Source: Paramyrothecium sp. XJ0827 (Eukaryota; Ascomycota; Sordariomycetes; Hypocreales; Stachybotryaceae). Taken from it: a DNA stretch of 64,000 nucleotides. Of the stretch, positions 1 to 11,850 are shown one piece after another (position 1 is the stretch's first letter; each line of letters opens with the position of its first letter). The notes below the pieces were generated by a model. That model was given only the letters and a program-made list of their open reading frames with translations. It had not been told where the DNA came from and did not search any database. The stretch covers positions 3,100,001 to 3,164,000 of the forward strand of contig JAJFPB010000004.1 of the NCBI GenBank assembly GCA_020881915.1, written 5' to 3'. The translations under genes and the position numbers were made by a program.

Positions 1-1514
1 ACTTCCGACTATGGCTCCGTGAAGCAACCCGCGCCAAAACGAGAAAAGAGCGGGCTTTTTGGTCTTCGATCCAAAGTTACACTACCATTCCATCGCACCT
101 CTCATGCCGTCGCTCCCGAACATGCCATCTCTCAACCACAACCCCACTCTTCAGTTGTTGTTCCCATTGTTGCTCCTCGGAAAAGGTACGTGTATAATTG
201 CTTGTCCAATGATGATGCAATAATTGGATTGTAGTCTAACACTTGCTTAGCATTCCCTTTGATCAGTCATTCCTCGGACTGCCCAACGAACTACAGATCC
301 AGATTCTCTCACTTCTCCCGCTTACCGACATACTCAACCTCCGACTGGCGTCCAAATCTTGGCATACACTGATCACACTCCACGAAACGCCAATCGTTCG
401 TTACCATCTCGACCACCACATTCCCGCATACGCCATCCGCCTCTATCCCGTCACCGACCCTGCAGATATCAACTTCCACTATCTTTGTGGTCTGTGGCAT
501 CGACTACATGTTGCTGCCAAGCTTTCGTCACTCATGTGCGAGTGGATTACGAAGGAGATCTTTTTGCGGAAGACAGATTTACAACGGCAGGGCTTCGCGC
601 CTCAACGCGAACGCATGCGCCGCCGTTTAATTCCTATCCTCTTCACTACCTTCCACTTTTTCGAGACATACCGGAAGCTGCATTTGGAGTACATCGCCAA
701 GAATGGCCATGGCCTTCAATGGGAGCCTTACACACAAAACCCTATCGAGGCACAGATCATGAGCATGTATGACGATCGGACACTACTAAGAGTTCACGAA
801 GCTTTTCCACTGGTTATTTCTTCCTTCTGTCGTCAACTCCGTCCGCCCACGTACGTTGGTCGAGTCGAGAAAGCGATGCGCGGTTATATACATGACAAAC
901 CATCTGACGATGTCCACGTTGCCATCCTCTGCATTGGTGGCTTGCGCCAAGTCGAAAGGTTGTGGGAGAAGAAGGGCTACAACAACCGGAGGGGAGCTGT
1001 CGACGAATGGTTCAACGGGCTTACGAAAGCATCTGTACCTATCGAGACGACGCCGAAGCAACGTCGCGGTATCATGGGCATTGGCTTCGGCCGTAAGAAA
1101 TCCGGTCTTGAATCAAACACCAACACCTTCTCGACCAGCAACAACCTGAAGAGGACTCGCAGTGCTTCCGGGTCTATGGACGACAACTACCCTCCCGAAT
1201 TCAGCAACTGGGTATTCAATACGAGCTTGGCTGCCGGTGCACCCATGTCGCCACTCAGCCACTACCACGCCCAGCAAATTCTCAATGATCTCCCGGCCCT
1301 CCAACAGATCTGGGTCGCTACTGCCGAAGCACTTGTTCTAGAACGGGGGATTGTTGAGAGGACGCAAGATATTAAGCGTGGACAACAAATGATGCTCGAT
1401 CTTATCCGCGAAGAAGGTCTCGACGACGAAGACGAATGGTGGTATGGTCGTAACAACCCCGATTCAGTGCGACCGCCGCCTGGGGCCAACGAAGACGAGG
1501 ACGATGTCCTATAA
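1..1514 (+). CDS. F-box protein, 5' end cut by the window edge
   Basis: Exons are <1-185 and 251-1514; the 65-nt intron has a gtacgt donor, a tctaac branch site and a ttag acceptor. Frame 1 is open to the left edge with no ATG, so the start lies outside the window; 482 residues are visible. An F-box begins near visible residue 70 (LGLPNELQIQILSLLPLTD, then a conserved tryptophan in ASKSW). F-box proteins link substrates to SCF ubiquitin ligases through Skp1. The remaining ~370 residues show no repeat that names a substrate class. A basic patch near the middle (GIGFGRKKSG) and a very acidic C-terminus (NEDEDDVL) are visible. Family assignment rests only on the F-box; the substrate is unknown. 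Confidence 0.85.
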
Positions 1515-2557
1515 CACGACACTCTAGACTTGCACGATTACTCTGCCATGCAGCTTTTTCCTATGTTCTCATTCCCTTTTCAATTCTTTCTCTATCCATC
1601 TATCAGAGGTTTCGATACCAGTCTCGTTGTCATCATGTAGTCGCACAGAATGTGCTTGGGGATTATCGACGGAAGACATGAAGCATTTACAAGGCGTTTG
1701 GGGTGGAGCTGACGGGGCCAGGAAAGGCACCCGTTCTTTGGGAGGTGGACGCCCACGTCCCTCATCAGGTCCTAATCGGCTCTTGTGTAACGCTTACAAG
1801 AAGGACGGCGTGGAGCCAAATGGTTTTTTTTTTTGGGAATTCATGTCAGGCATAGAGACGGCTCGTCTACTGTATGATGTCCAGCCACTACGGTCAATAC
1901 AAACATGCTTGACCATCATTCAGCGTTCATGCGTACCATTCATGTGATGTCGAAACTCACCTAGTAGTACTCATCGAATACATGCACTCTAGTCCGGGTG
2001 GCTTTCCACGAACTGATGAGCTCAGTCGTCCACGTAGCTGCCGTCGCTATGGTAAGATTCCAAATATTTCTAATGTTATTGGCTCCCAAGGTCGACATCA
2101 AAATCAGCTGCGGCACAATCATATCGAGGTCAGCTTTCACTTCTACCCGCCTCCCCGGCTGCCGCGATATCTCAGCCCATCTGAACGCTTGATCCATGAC
2201 GCCATGGTGGAGCAGAGGTATTGGGGACGATATCCGGGGTTTGTTCACTAGGTATCAGCTCTACAGACATGCCTGTACAGATACCTGAAAAGATTGGGTC
2301 ACACAAGAGCGAGGTGATTATGCTCTATTGCAGAAGGTAATACATTTCAGACTGCCATCCATAATGACTCAACACGCAGAAAACATTCGCTTGGTATCGT
2401 AAGAGTCATACGTCGTTAAGACAAATTGCCGTGTCACAACGCCAATCCTTCCTTCATTCCCGATCCATCTGTTCCTATTCCATGCCGTTGTCCTCCAGAG
2501 TGCGATAGAGGACCCGAATTCGCAATAAAATTGTCAAGAAATAAAAAGAAACTGGTC
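1515..2557. other. Intergenic, between two gene 3' ends
   Basis: The flanking genes converge here. Short open frames (for example 1627-1947 +) lack homology signals and good codon bias. I see only probable 3' UTRs, including a T-run near 1825. Confidence 0.6.
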
Positions 2558-5086
2558 CTAATAGATCCTATTCCGTATGCTTGGTTCGCCTAGAGCCTCT
2601 TCCATTGGCGAACCACTGCCGAAAGCTGCAGCCGCAGCGTTAGCTCTATCACTTGCGTTTTGGCTGTTCAGGACATAGTCCATGTTGACATATCCTTCCT
2701 CCCCATAGTTACCGTACTGGCTCATGCCGGGCGATGGGCCAGACGAGGATCTTGGTGATTGCTGGTTGGTATAGCCAGGGCGCCGTAGGCCTTCCGGGGT
2801 TTGCTTGCCTCGGCCAAGACCTCGGGCTCCTTGGTGAGTCGGGTCTTTAGTGCTAGCTTCGCTAGTGTCATGTTTTGACAAGGTCTGAGGGTAGTGAGAT
2901 ACAGGCTGGGAGGCGGAAAGGCCTAGTCCAAAATTGCTTCCTCCATTGCCCGTATGATTGTACTGAGTCACCGGTTGCCTTTGTTGTGTGTAGTATGTCT
3001 GGGGCGATCGATTCGGTTGCGAAGCAGGGAAAAAAGTGGACGGGGGCTGCCGCACCTGAGCACTGCCGGGCGATTCTGCCACATTTTGAGAAGTTTGGGA
3101 CGACGGTTGAGAGCCTCTGCCTAATATTGGCGATTGCTGCTTGGCATGGCCTTGAGGCAAATCATTTGTGCCATGATTGTGCTGCAGCTGTGGCTGCGCT
3201 TTCTGTTGCTGCTGGCGTTGCAATCGGTAGTTAGGCCCAAACCTCGCGGTCGTTCTCACTGCAGGCAATTTGTCAACAGGCTGCTGCATTTCGACATGGT
3301 GAGTGCCTGGTCCAGATTGCACGATTCCACTGAAGCTGTTGCTCGGATTTGGCTGTGGTGGAAGATGGGAGGCTGGCAATTGGACATCTGGGACGCTGTT
3401 GATTCGTGCCTGGCTTGTCTCCTTTGACATTCGCCGGCGTTTAGTCTGTGGCTTCTGCGCAGGGCTTGTTGCTGTTCCAGGCGGCTCGACTGGATTATGA
3501 GGATCATGCGAGACTGGAGTTGAAGTTGATGCCCTAGAGTTTTGCTCACCAACCGTCGGCTGCGGGCCTGTCTTTCGTTTTCGATGGCTGCTGTCACCTG
3601 GGCCCCCGAAGACGTGTCCTTGATGAATGTTTTCGGCATTTGTACGTGTGTTGCTCCCTTGCTGTCCACCAATTGCATTGACCAGAGCGAAACTAGCAGG
3701 ACTCAAGTTTGAGTTCTGCTGTGAAGCGTTATCAGCTCGCGGTGTGGTAGGCATCTCGAGTGCTGAAGAGTCACCGCTCTGATAAGTGCCTGGTGCTGTA
3801 GGCTGCACAGGGCCCGACTTTTGCGTTAGCGGAGAGGTTTTGTTTTGTTGTGAGGAGCCAGGTATTGGTAAAGAAGCGCTTGCCCCCGAACCAGTTGGTG
3901 TGTCACTTGCTGTTGCCTTGGGACGGTTCTTGGAGCCTTTTGGGCGGCCTCTCTTTTTCGACCCAGGTGTTGCACCATTTACAGTGCCAGGCATAGTCTG
4001 ACTAGCCTGCTGGCCCGGACTGACTGGGTTTCTCGGTTGAACAGGCGTCTGAAGAGCAGTGTCCCTGCTGACAGCATCAAATGTAGATGTCTGCTCGCCG
4101 ATAGGTGCTGCGCTTTGATTGGCTTCGACTGTCCCGGTGTTTGGCATATTCGAAGAGCCTTCAGACGCGGCATCCGTATTGTTCGTGCCAGCCTTCTTCT
4201 TGATGCCTTTATCCTTCCGGACTTTAGAGCTTTTGCTCCCCTTCGGCCGACCTCTTGATCTCTTAACCGGAACCTCCGCGGAAGTGGCCGAATTGGTGAC
4301 GTTAGTGACTTCAACCGTAGACACAGGATCTGTGGAAGCCGTGGCAGCGACCGGAGGGGGGCTTGGAAGGATTCCCTCGCCGGCATTGCTTCCATTGACA
4401 GGAGGAAATATCTCAGCAAGCCATCCAACCAAAAGTGCGCCAGATCCATTGGCTCCTGCGCTTTCGGGAAACTTGTGGTCTGCGGGAGGGGGGGCGCCTG
4501 GAATACCTCCAAAGTATGCGAGTGCCTTACAAAGCTGGTCGACGACTAGAACAGGGTGTAAGCTGCGTAGAAGGGTAAGCAGACGGGCCTGCTCGGACTT
4601 GGTCACATGTGGTGGCAGCCCCGGAGGTTGAGAGTACGCGGGCGAGCTGTTTTCGCCTGGCTTCTGAGCAGGAATGGCCGTGGGTTCCAGCACTGTCGGT
4701 GGCGGGGGGTAAGGGACGGGCGTTTGAGGTGTCGAAGAGGCGGAATGCGGTGCTTGCGATTGTGGAGGAGCCGGTGCTTGAGCCGGCAGAGAATCAGAAG
4801 GGCGCCATGCGAGCTGGCTGCGCTTGACGGATTGATACCCGTTCTTGTTTGCACGTTGAGCAGCTGCCGCAGTAGATTCGCTGGTGCGTTTGGCAGCAGC
4901 GTCCCTCGCTGAAGTCCCGGGCTTGGTCAGGTCCATGTGCATAACACCAAAGTTGCCGTTTCTCTTGTCCGCCATGCCTTTCAACTTGCTAGGGACCGGA
5001 TTGCGCACGCGTCCGTCCGGAGCAGTGTTGAAGGACGCTGATGGCTGGGGATCGGTAGCATCTATGCGAAGTGAGTACTCGGGCAT
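2558..5086 (-). CDS. AT-hook, low-complexity nuclear protein
   Basis: A single open frame of 842 residues starts at the ATG at 5084-5086. Two AT-hooks are clear: RSRGRPKGSK near residues 276-285 and KKRGRPKGSKN near 377-387, the GRP core that binds the minor groove of AT-rich DNA. The only compact, non-repetitive segment is about residues 163-230 (SEQARLLTLLRSLHPVLVV to LVGWLAEIFPPV), which could be a folded helical domain. The rest is rich in P, Q, S, T and N, with polyQ-like stretches near residue 610, as in chromatin or transcription cofactors. I do not recognise the family. A Cys-rich open frame just upstream (5131-5325) might be a missed 5' exon, but no phase-compatible splice pair was found. 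A nuclear, DNA-associated role is inferred from the AT-hooks. Confidence 0.75.
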   Translation of the reverse strand: MPEYSLRIDATDPQPSASFNTAPDGRVRNPVPSKLKGMADKRNGNFGVMHMDLTKPGTSARDAAAKRTSESTAAAAQRANKNGYQSVKRSQLAWRPSDSLPAQAPAPPQSQAPHSASSTPQTPVPYPPPPTVLEPTAIPAQKPGENSSPAYSQPPGLPPHVTKSEQARLLTLLRSLHPVLVVDQLCKALAYFGGIPGAPPPADHKFPESAGANGSGALLVGWLAEIFPPVNGSNAGEGILPSPPPVAATASTDPVSTVEVTNVTNSATSAEVPVKRSRGRPKGSKSSKVRKDKGIKKKAGTNNTDAASEGSSNMPNTGTVEANQSAAPIGEQTSTFDAVSRDTALQTPVQPRNPVSPGQQASQTMPGTVNGATPGSKKRGRPKGSKNRPKATASDTPTGSGASASLPIPGSSQQNKTSPLTQKSGPVQPTAPGTYQSGDSSALEMPTTPRADNASQQNSNLSPASFALVNAIGGQQGSNTRTNAENIHQGHVFGGPGDSSHRKRKTGPQPTVGEQNSRASTSTPVSHDPHNPVEPPGTATSPAQKPQTKRRRMSKETSQARINSVPDVQLPASHLPPQPNPSNSFSGIVQSGPGTHHVEMQQPVDKLPAVRTTARFGPNYRLQRQQQQKAQPQLQHNHGTNDLPQGHAKQQSPILGRGSQPSSQTSQNVAESPGSAQVRQPPSTFFPASQPNRSPQTYYTQQRQPVTQYNHTGNGGSNFGLGLSASQPVSHYPQTLSKHDTSEASTKDPTHQGARGLGRGKQTPEGLRRPGYTNQQSPRSSSGPSPGMSQYGNYGEEGYVNMDYVLNSQNASDRANAAAAAFGSGSPMEEALGEPSIRNRIY

Positions 5087-6384
5087 GCCAATAGCCGAAC
5101 GCTGAGTGTCGCCCCGTACCTTTGCTCCTGTTACGTGCTTGTGTAGAGGGCACGCTTGGAGCGGAGGTCGATATTGTGCCAGCAGCCGTACTGGATGGTC
5201 TCGTTTCGGCTCGGACAGGAGTCATAGTCGGCGCCACACTCGCGGTCGTAGCTGTCTTGCTTGTCAGTCCAGATGCGTCGGGGTGGCGAGAGCTGGGGGC
5301 ATCGCGTACAGCTAGTGGAAGCCATGACGAGGTCCAGTGAAATCGAGCCGTCCTGCTGCTTCCAGCTGCATACCCAGCTGGCACTCGAAGGTATGCTGGG
5401 AGGAGGCCGACAACCGTGTAGGCCCTTCGTATATGAAACCCCCAGCAATGCGTCGCATGTTCATTCATTCATCCATCCATCCATTAATCGGTCCATGTAG
5501 CTGGAGCCAACGGATCCGCACGCGCTGCAGGTTCCCGAGACGTGTCGTTTCCGAGCCCTGCTCAGATCAGCGACGGACGGTCGGTCGTTGTAAGAGGGCA
5601 AGCATCAAGCTATTGCTGTTGTCCCATGCGAGGGTCTTAAGCCACGGGCCGTAACGGTAACCGCGACTCGGAAGCGGTTCAGCGGGCAGTATTTGGGATG
5701 CGTCTAACCGGGAGGTACGGTAGGTTAAGTACCTGCTTGTACCTCTTCCATATTGGCCTCCGCACCGTTACCACGTCTCCGCGCCCACGAGCTTCCAGAG
5801 ACGTGGGAGCTTATTATGTAAATACCTACGTATCGGGTGGCTCGTGGTTGGTCTTTTTGCCGTGAACACTCTTGCCTTGTTTTTCATTGTGGTTTATTTT
5901 ATATCTTAACCAAGATGCACCGTATTGCCAGGGCTTGCAGACCATCGATACCTGCCAACTAGCGGTCGTAGAAAAGCTTCCTGGGCTGCGGCATCTAGCG
6001 CAGGTTCAGGTGCACGCTGTACCTTGCTGGCTGCCCGGATGAGGCAGGGGGAGCTTGTGCTATGCTATCCCATCGCATAATCACCCCCAATGCGCCGCCG
6101 AGGTACCTGTATTGACGTGCTACGCTGGGGCACGCGGCCCCACCTCGCTGCGTCAGTTCTGACCGACAGCGGTTGTTGGATGGGCATTTGACGCCAGTCT
6201 GCTAAGGTAAGGTAAGGATATGTACCTGAACACATAGCTTCCCGCAGGTAACGAGAGAGCATCAGACGACTAACCTACCTCACTCGATCGCCAAGCTGGA
6301 CAGGAGCCTTCGCGACTTGTGATCTTCAACCTCATCCACCTGTTGCGTCCTGCCCAAACACCCCAGCCGCCGTCTTCTGGCATC
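5087..6384. promoter_or_regulatory. Divergent promoter region, AT-hook gene / V-ATPase C
   Basis: Upstream DNA for both flanking genes. It holds a CATT/CATC microsatellite (5460-5487), several AGGTA/GGTACC steps near 5705-5750 and 6205-6225, and the Cys-rich minus-strand frame at 5131-5325. No other gene is supported. Confidence 0.5.
5460..5487. repeat. Tetranucleotide microsatellite (CATT/CATC)
   Basis: Three CATT-type units followed by CATC units are read directly in the intergenic DNA upstream of the AT-hook gene. Confidence 0.8.
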
Positions 6385-7894
6385 ATGTCGACCAAGTACG
6401 CCGTCCTGTCGCTGCCCCTCAGCGGCTTCGACTCGAGCGATCGAGACGATGCCCTGTCGTCCCTCAAGGCCACCATCTCCACCGACAATGGCACCGTCCT
6501 GCCCTTCAACCTCCCCAACTTCAAGATCGGCACCCTCGATGGGCTGGTCCAGCAGGCCGATGACCTGGCCAAGCTCGAGGCCAACTGCCAGAACGTTGTG
6601 GCCAAGGTTGCCGAGTCCTTGCGATCTGTGCTCCCCAATGATGAGGACCGCCTTGCTCAGTACAAGATGGTCAACGACAGTTAGTCCCCTCCTCGAACTC
6701 GGCACGAGCGAAGCCCCCCACGATACATCGCTTCCTTGACGAGATTGCCGCATCGTCTTCACAGGCTGACAGCTTCGCAGAGCCGACGGACCAGTACCTG
6801 GGCAACTTCAGCTGGAACAAGATCCGCTACCGAGCCGACAAGCCCTTGAGCGAGCTGATTGACACTCTCCAGAAGGTGCGCATAGAGCGACAGCTGCTTC
6901 ACGAGCTACGACGCCCCTGCCGGAACCGCTTTGCTGACTTCTTGACCACTTCTAGGAGCTCGTCAATGTGGACAATGACGTCAAGTCCAAGTTCAACCAA
7001 TACAACTCAGTCAAGACGAATCTTGCGGCTCTCCAGCGCCGCCAGACGTAAGTGCTGGCTTCAGCTGACTTGCACGCTACCTTCAGCCTTTCTGACATGT
7101 CCTACGCAGCGGCAACCTCGCCACGAAGTCTCTAACTCCTATCGTCGACCCGTCCCTGCTCGTGCAGGATTCCGAATACATTGAGACCCATTTGATTGTT
7201 GTGCCGGCGAACTCGAAGAAAGACTTCCTCAAGAGCTACGAGACCCTGGCCCCAATGGTGGTGCCACGGTCATCCATTGAAGTCGCCACGGACGACGAGT
7301 TCGTTCTATTCGCGGTGGCCACCTTCAAGAAGCACGCCAGCGAGTTCATCCAGAAGTGCAGAGAGAACCGGTGGACGCCCCGCCAGTACAAGTACGTCGA
7401 AGGTGGCCGCGAGGAGGAGCAGCGCGAGTTGGACCGAGTCACCAACGAGGAGCGCAAGGTTTGTGGCGAGGCGCTACGCATGGGCCGTACCGGTTGGAGC
7501 GAGGCAGTCATGATCTGGATCCACGTCTTGACACTGAGGGTATTTGTCGAGGCTGTTCTCCGCTACGGCTTGCCCCTCGAGTACGTCACGGCACTGGTCA
7601 AGGTAAGCTCCCCGTTCCCGGGCGTCAAAACCGACGTCTTGAAACAAGCACAAACTCTCGGGGACATCACACTCACAGGCATGGCAGACGACGACAAAGA
7701 CAGTGGGCAAAGTCAAGTCGAAATTGGACTCCAGCTACTCGTACCTGGGTGGCAACGCAATGGGCAGGGACAAGCGCGGGCGGGTCACAAAGGACGACGC
7801 TGCGTTGAGCTCCGACATGGCCGCTGCGGGATTCGCGTCGGGCGAAGGCCACGAGTACACTCCATATGTATACTACGAGATCGAGTTCCCATGA
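6385..7894 (+). CDS. VMA5: V-type proton ATPase subunit C
   Basis: Five exons (6385-6679, 6781-6875, 6956-7047, 7110-7602, 7688-7894) join in phase to 393 residues, the usual length for this subunit (yeast Vma5 is about 392). Subunit C is the peripheral-stalk collar protein that joins V1 to V0 and leaves during reversible disassembly. Diagnostic stretches include YLGNFSWNKIRYRADKPLSE, RENRWTPRQYKYVEGG, a long helix through REEEQRELDRV, and the C-terminal EGHEYTPYVYYEIEFP. The start ATG follows catc and opens MSTKYAVLSLPLSGFDSSD, a typical N-terminus. The gene converges on APS kinase with 217 nt between stop codons. Role on the vacuolar or endosomal membrane is family knowledge. Confidence 0.97.
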
Positions 7895-8111
7895 TAGCTG
7901 GCCGCACGCATCCCTTGCCACACCATTTATATATCTCCCCCTCGCCCGATATCATGAGCATTTTCCCATCACATGCTTCGACGCTTGTACTTTACCTCTT
8001 TATCATAACCCGCGAAAGCCTACAGTTGGTGGGATCTCAATGGCATTGCTATGTTTTTATAGAGAAGCATTGTGTATGTCTCATATGCTTTTATTTATTT
8101 TCTGGAGACTC

Positions 8112-9013
8112 CTAGGTTGACTTGATGTAGCCCTTCTCGGACAGCCACTGGACGATCTGAGCAACGCACTCCTCAACAGTGTTCTCGTGCGTCTTGATTG
8201 TGATCTCGGCGTTGTGGGGCTCCTCGTAGGGGGCAGAGATGCCGGTGAAGTCCTTGATCTCGCCCGCGCGGGCCTTCTTGTAGAGGCCCTTGGGGTCGCG
8301 CTGCTCGGCGACCTCGAGGGGCACGTCGACGTAGACCTCGATGAAGGGCAGGGGCTCGTCGTCGCTACCGGAGGTCTGGCTGTGGAGCTGTCTGGCCAGG
8401 TCGCGATCTGCCCGATAAGGGGAGATGAAGGAGGTGATGGCAATGGTGGCGGAGTCGGCAAAAAGCTTGGCGACCTGAAGGGTGTGCTTGTTAGCAATGG
8501 TCTTTGGTTGGTGGCGGAGGAAGAAGCATCAAGCACAAGCTCCGGGCCGTCGGTCGAGACAAAAAGCGCCGGTCGCGCCGGTTCACTGGGGGAAGCAGGC
8601 AGGGACAGACAAGACTCACCTCTCCAATGCGTCGGATGTTCTCGTTGCGGTCCTTCTCGGAGAAGCCCAGGTCCTTGTTGAGGCCGAAGCGGACGTTGTC
8701 GCCGTCCAGGCGATAGGCCGAGATGCCCAGGTGCAGGAGGTGCTGCTCGAGGGCCGTGGCGACGGTGGACTTGCCCGAGGCGGAGAGGCCGGTCAGCCAG
8801 ATGGTGAGGCCGCGCTGGCCGGCGAGCTGGGTGCGCTCACGGCGCGAAAGCGAAGGGTGCCATGTGATGTTGCTGCAAGGCGCCGCCCCCGGGTGGTGGG
8901 GTTTCAGTTAGCGACGTGAAGCTGGGGAGATGCGACGGTATGCAGGGGATGGTGATTTTTCATGGCGGGGTTATTCTCAATGCGATGGGGGAGACAGAAA
9001 CTTACGTAGCCAT
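8112..9013 (-). CDS. MET14: Adenylyl-sulfate (APS) kinase
   Basis: Exons on the minus strand are 9013-9006 (8 nt, encoding M-A and part of T), 8872-8620 and 8474-8112, giving 207 residues, the normal size. The enzyme phosphorylates APS to PAPS in sulfate assimilation. The P-loop GLSASGKST is at residues 31-39; [19 protein letters not shown] and [19 protein letters not shown] follow, with [11 protein letters not shown] and the [19 protein letters not shown] lid segment, all family hallmarks. The tiny first exon is supported by its gtaagt donor and the match of MATNITWHPS to the family N-terminus. Intron 2 is long (145 nt). It stands alone here; no other sulfur gene is adjacent. Confidence 0.96.
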
Positions 9014-9747
9014 CTTTTCTGTTTGGTTCTATGAGGGTAACTGGGAATGTATGGAGGTGAGCGAAATGACAATAAGAAAAGATTGTATAGCGCGAACTGG
9101 GAAGAAAAACTGCAGTCAACAGAGAATTCGGAAATGCGCAAGTCAGGTCAGGCTACTCGATGCGCAAAGATGTGATTTCCTTTCCCGCCGGTTGCGACAT
9201 AGAGGGGCCGATGACGGCACCCGGCACCCGGCGCAGGGCACGCAAGCACGCCGGCGCCCATTTGCCGCTGCGGCTTTTTTCGAGGGAAACGTAGATCCAG
9301 AGCCTCTGATTCGGCGCCAGGCCACTCGCGACCCCCACTGCGCACATGCGACTTCAGCGCCGACGCCTTGGTTTTCCCAAGGCTCACGGCTCGGAGCTGT
9401 GGGTATGGCGCGAGGCAGGGCCCCGGTTGCCTCGACCCGTTCGTTACATGCGCAGGCTTCTGTAGGCGAGGCGAAAGGGAGGAGCAGGATTCAAAATGGT
9501 GGTTCGGGCCGTGCCGACGACGATGCCCTAGCGCAAGGAACCTCTATACAATGAAACTAGGTAGATATTCAAGCATAAGAAGAAGCTGAAAAATGAAGAC
9601 GAAAAAAATGTCTATGACACGATGCGACCAGAATGGCTTCTCCTGCTATGCTGTACGCCTGTGGCCCAGTGACCGCGAGGTACCGGTACCAACTGTAGTC
9701 CCTAATTCCTGTTACCTACTGCAAACACCGTAAATAATATAACATCG
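9014..9747. other. Intergenic, upstream of APS kinase
   Basis: Contains the APS kinase promoter and the 3' side of the thioesterase gene. Small frames at 9143-9387 show no family signal. A GGTACCGGTACC doublet lies near 9680. Confidence 0.5.
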
Positions 9748-10773
9748 TTACTGAATTCGAGGCATCATCTGCGATGTAGGTCAGCATTGCACCACAACTC
9801 AACCCTCTCGCGCCGCGAGCAGGAGGGGGGAAAGGAAAGAAAAGAAATCGGGAGGGGATCCGACGCACCGCCGCGTACTTGGGCGAGATGTACAGCGCCG
9901 TGGCCTCGGCCAGGATGGTGGGCTTGTCGCCGGGCTTGCCCAGCAGCTCGACGTGGCCCTTGACCCAGCACTTGCGGCCGTCGACCTTTGTGGTGTGGGC
10001 GCGGAGGACGACGAAGCTGCCGGCGGGGGCGGGCTTGCGGTAGTCGATGTTGAGGTTGGCCGTGACGGAGATGTTGTGCGGCAGGGCGCCGAAGGAGCAG
10101 CGGGCCAGCCCCTCGTCGAGCATCGTGGCCAGCAGGCCGCCGTGCACGATGCCCGGGTGGCCGCACAGGTCCTCGCCGATGTAGGCGACCGAGGTGAGCG
10201 ACTGCGAGGCGCCGTCGCCCTCGATCCAGCAGTACGGCGGCACCGCCATCTTGCGCGGGCCCAGCAGCGCGCCGCCCGTCAGGCTGCGCGCGCGGTACTG
10301 CTGCGGCATCTTCATGTGCGGCCGCGACTCGACGGCGCCGGGCCGGCCGCGCAGCTCGGCGACGAGCGGGTGGCTGTTGATGGTCTCCTCGGCACGCTTG
10401 GCCTCGTCGTCGATGGCCACGAAGCGCTGCAGGCTCTCCTCGTCCGAGTAGAAGCCGAGCCCGTTGCGGGTGAAGGCCTGCCACGTCGCGCCGGCGCCGA
10501 GCGCGGCCGATCCGAGGCCGACGATGGCCAGCGTCACGCCCTTCCGTAGCGTTCCCGTCGAGGAGCCTGCGCAGGGGGGCGGTGTCAGTAGGCCATTGAG
10601 AGCCAAGGCAAGCCCTCTTGTTTGCCTTCCTCCGCCACGGTATCCGGCGAGGCGATGCACGTACCTGACGTTGCCGAGGCATAGCTGCGCGCCGCCTGGC
10701 CGGGCCGAGCAGACCTCGAGACGGTCTGGGCCATGTGCCGTCCGCTGCGGCCAATGCTGCGACTGCTGAACAT
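9748..10773 (-). CDS. Mitochondrial HotDog-fold thioesterase, THEM4/FMP10-like
   Basis: Exons 10773-10665, 10566-9869 and 9768-9748 splice in phase to 275 residues. The last exon is only 21 nt, ending in MMPRIQ, defined by a gtgcgt donor and a gctgacc branch site before cgcag. The N-terminus is basic and Ser/Arg/Ala-rich (MFSSRSIGRSGRHMAQTV), a typical mitochondrial presequence, followed by one hydrophobic segment at about residues 47-67. The HotDog domain spans about 150-265 and carries the active-site pattern HGGLLATMLDE (H178, D187, E188). Such proteins hydrolyse acyl-CoA. A mitochondrial membrane-anchored location is inferred from presequence plus hydrophobic segment. Longer frames overlapping it in other phases (9716-10924 read through, 9765-10829) are not the gene. 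Confidence 0.9.
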
Positions 10774-11850
10774 GATGGCGCTGGCGAATGCTCTCTCCCG
10801 TAAGGTAATGCAAGGAAAGCAGTGACCAAGAAGAGGGAGGGGAAGAAGAAGAAGAAAAAAAAATTGCGGCCCGGTTGTTCGGTTCCAAGGGGTCCAGGTG
10901 GCTTGACTGATGCTCGGGTTTCAAAGCATCCTATTCACATAGGGTCCAGCCACAGGCGCATTCGGCCGAAGGTAGGCGCTCGCTCGGTCCACCAAACGTC
11001 GACGTGTGGTGCCTGTATATGGAGAAAGGGAAGAGACAGGCTTCAGCAGTCTCTCATATTCCGATGCAACAATCTCATACAAAAAGTCTTTGACTGCCAG
11101 CGCTTGGTTTCCTCATTCTGGACATTTCGGAGGTTTGTCGAACGGCAATTGAGTTGTGCCTGGCTGTGCTCTTCTTCTCGGTACCTGGCGCCTGTCAAGC
11201 CAAGCTAATGCACGATTTGGAGCAGCTGGGGTCAAGCTGTACGTTTCTGGTAATTCCAGTTCCGACTCCCGTGCAGCAAATCGCCGAGACGCGACCATTG
11301 CGATTTGCTGCCTTTTCAGGAAGCTTCGTCCCGTTTGTCCCCGTGCTACATGGCATTCTATGCACTCTTCGCCCTGCTCCAACGGTGCTAGTTACCTTAT
11401 CCAGACCATTGAGTGGCGTTGAACCATCGATTGTATTGCGACCCGGACTAGCGGGTGTCACCGCGTCCCAAGCACCCTCGCACTAACACCACCACTACCA
11501 TTCCGTTGCATTGCCTACTACGCTTGTTTGTTGTCCAAGTTTTAAAGCGTTGCGTCCCCCGATACAATCTATTCGAGGCTACACAAGTAACACCCATGTA
11601 GCTTCAATCAGTCATGCCGATCCATGTTCTTTTCTGTGAACCGGTTTTACAATGCCGTGGCATTGACACCCCCTGGGCTTTTATGTCATAGGATGACGCC
11701 ATGCAAGACCGCGGAGCTAGTATAAGTGCAACGCATCCCAATCAGCAACATACCAATCCATGACCATATCGAAGAGCTCTTCTTGAATTCTCTTTACTGA
11801 ACCTCCCCATTACTCTACGTACCATCTACTCTCACTTCTCCATCTTCACT
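10774..11850. promoter_or_regulatory. Divergent promoter region, thioesterase / stefin-like gene
   Basis: About 1.08 kb with no supported gene. A poly-A/AAG tract lies near 10840-10862 and a TATA-like element at 11721-11727. Confidence 0.5.
11721..11727 (+). promoter_or_regulatory. TATA-like element
   Basis: TATAAGT lies about 125 nt before the ATG of the stefin-like gene, a plausible distance for a fungal core promoter. Confidence 0.4.

Noticed and set aside
9765..10829. 354-codon Arg/Ala-rich frame on the minus strand
   Set aside because: Out of phase with the thioesterase HotDog frame; high GC keeps it open.
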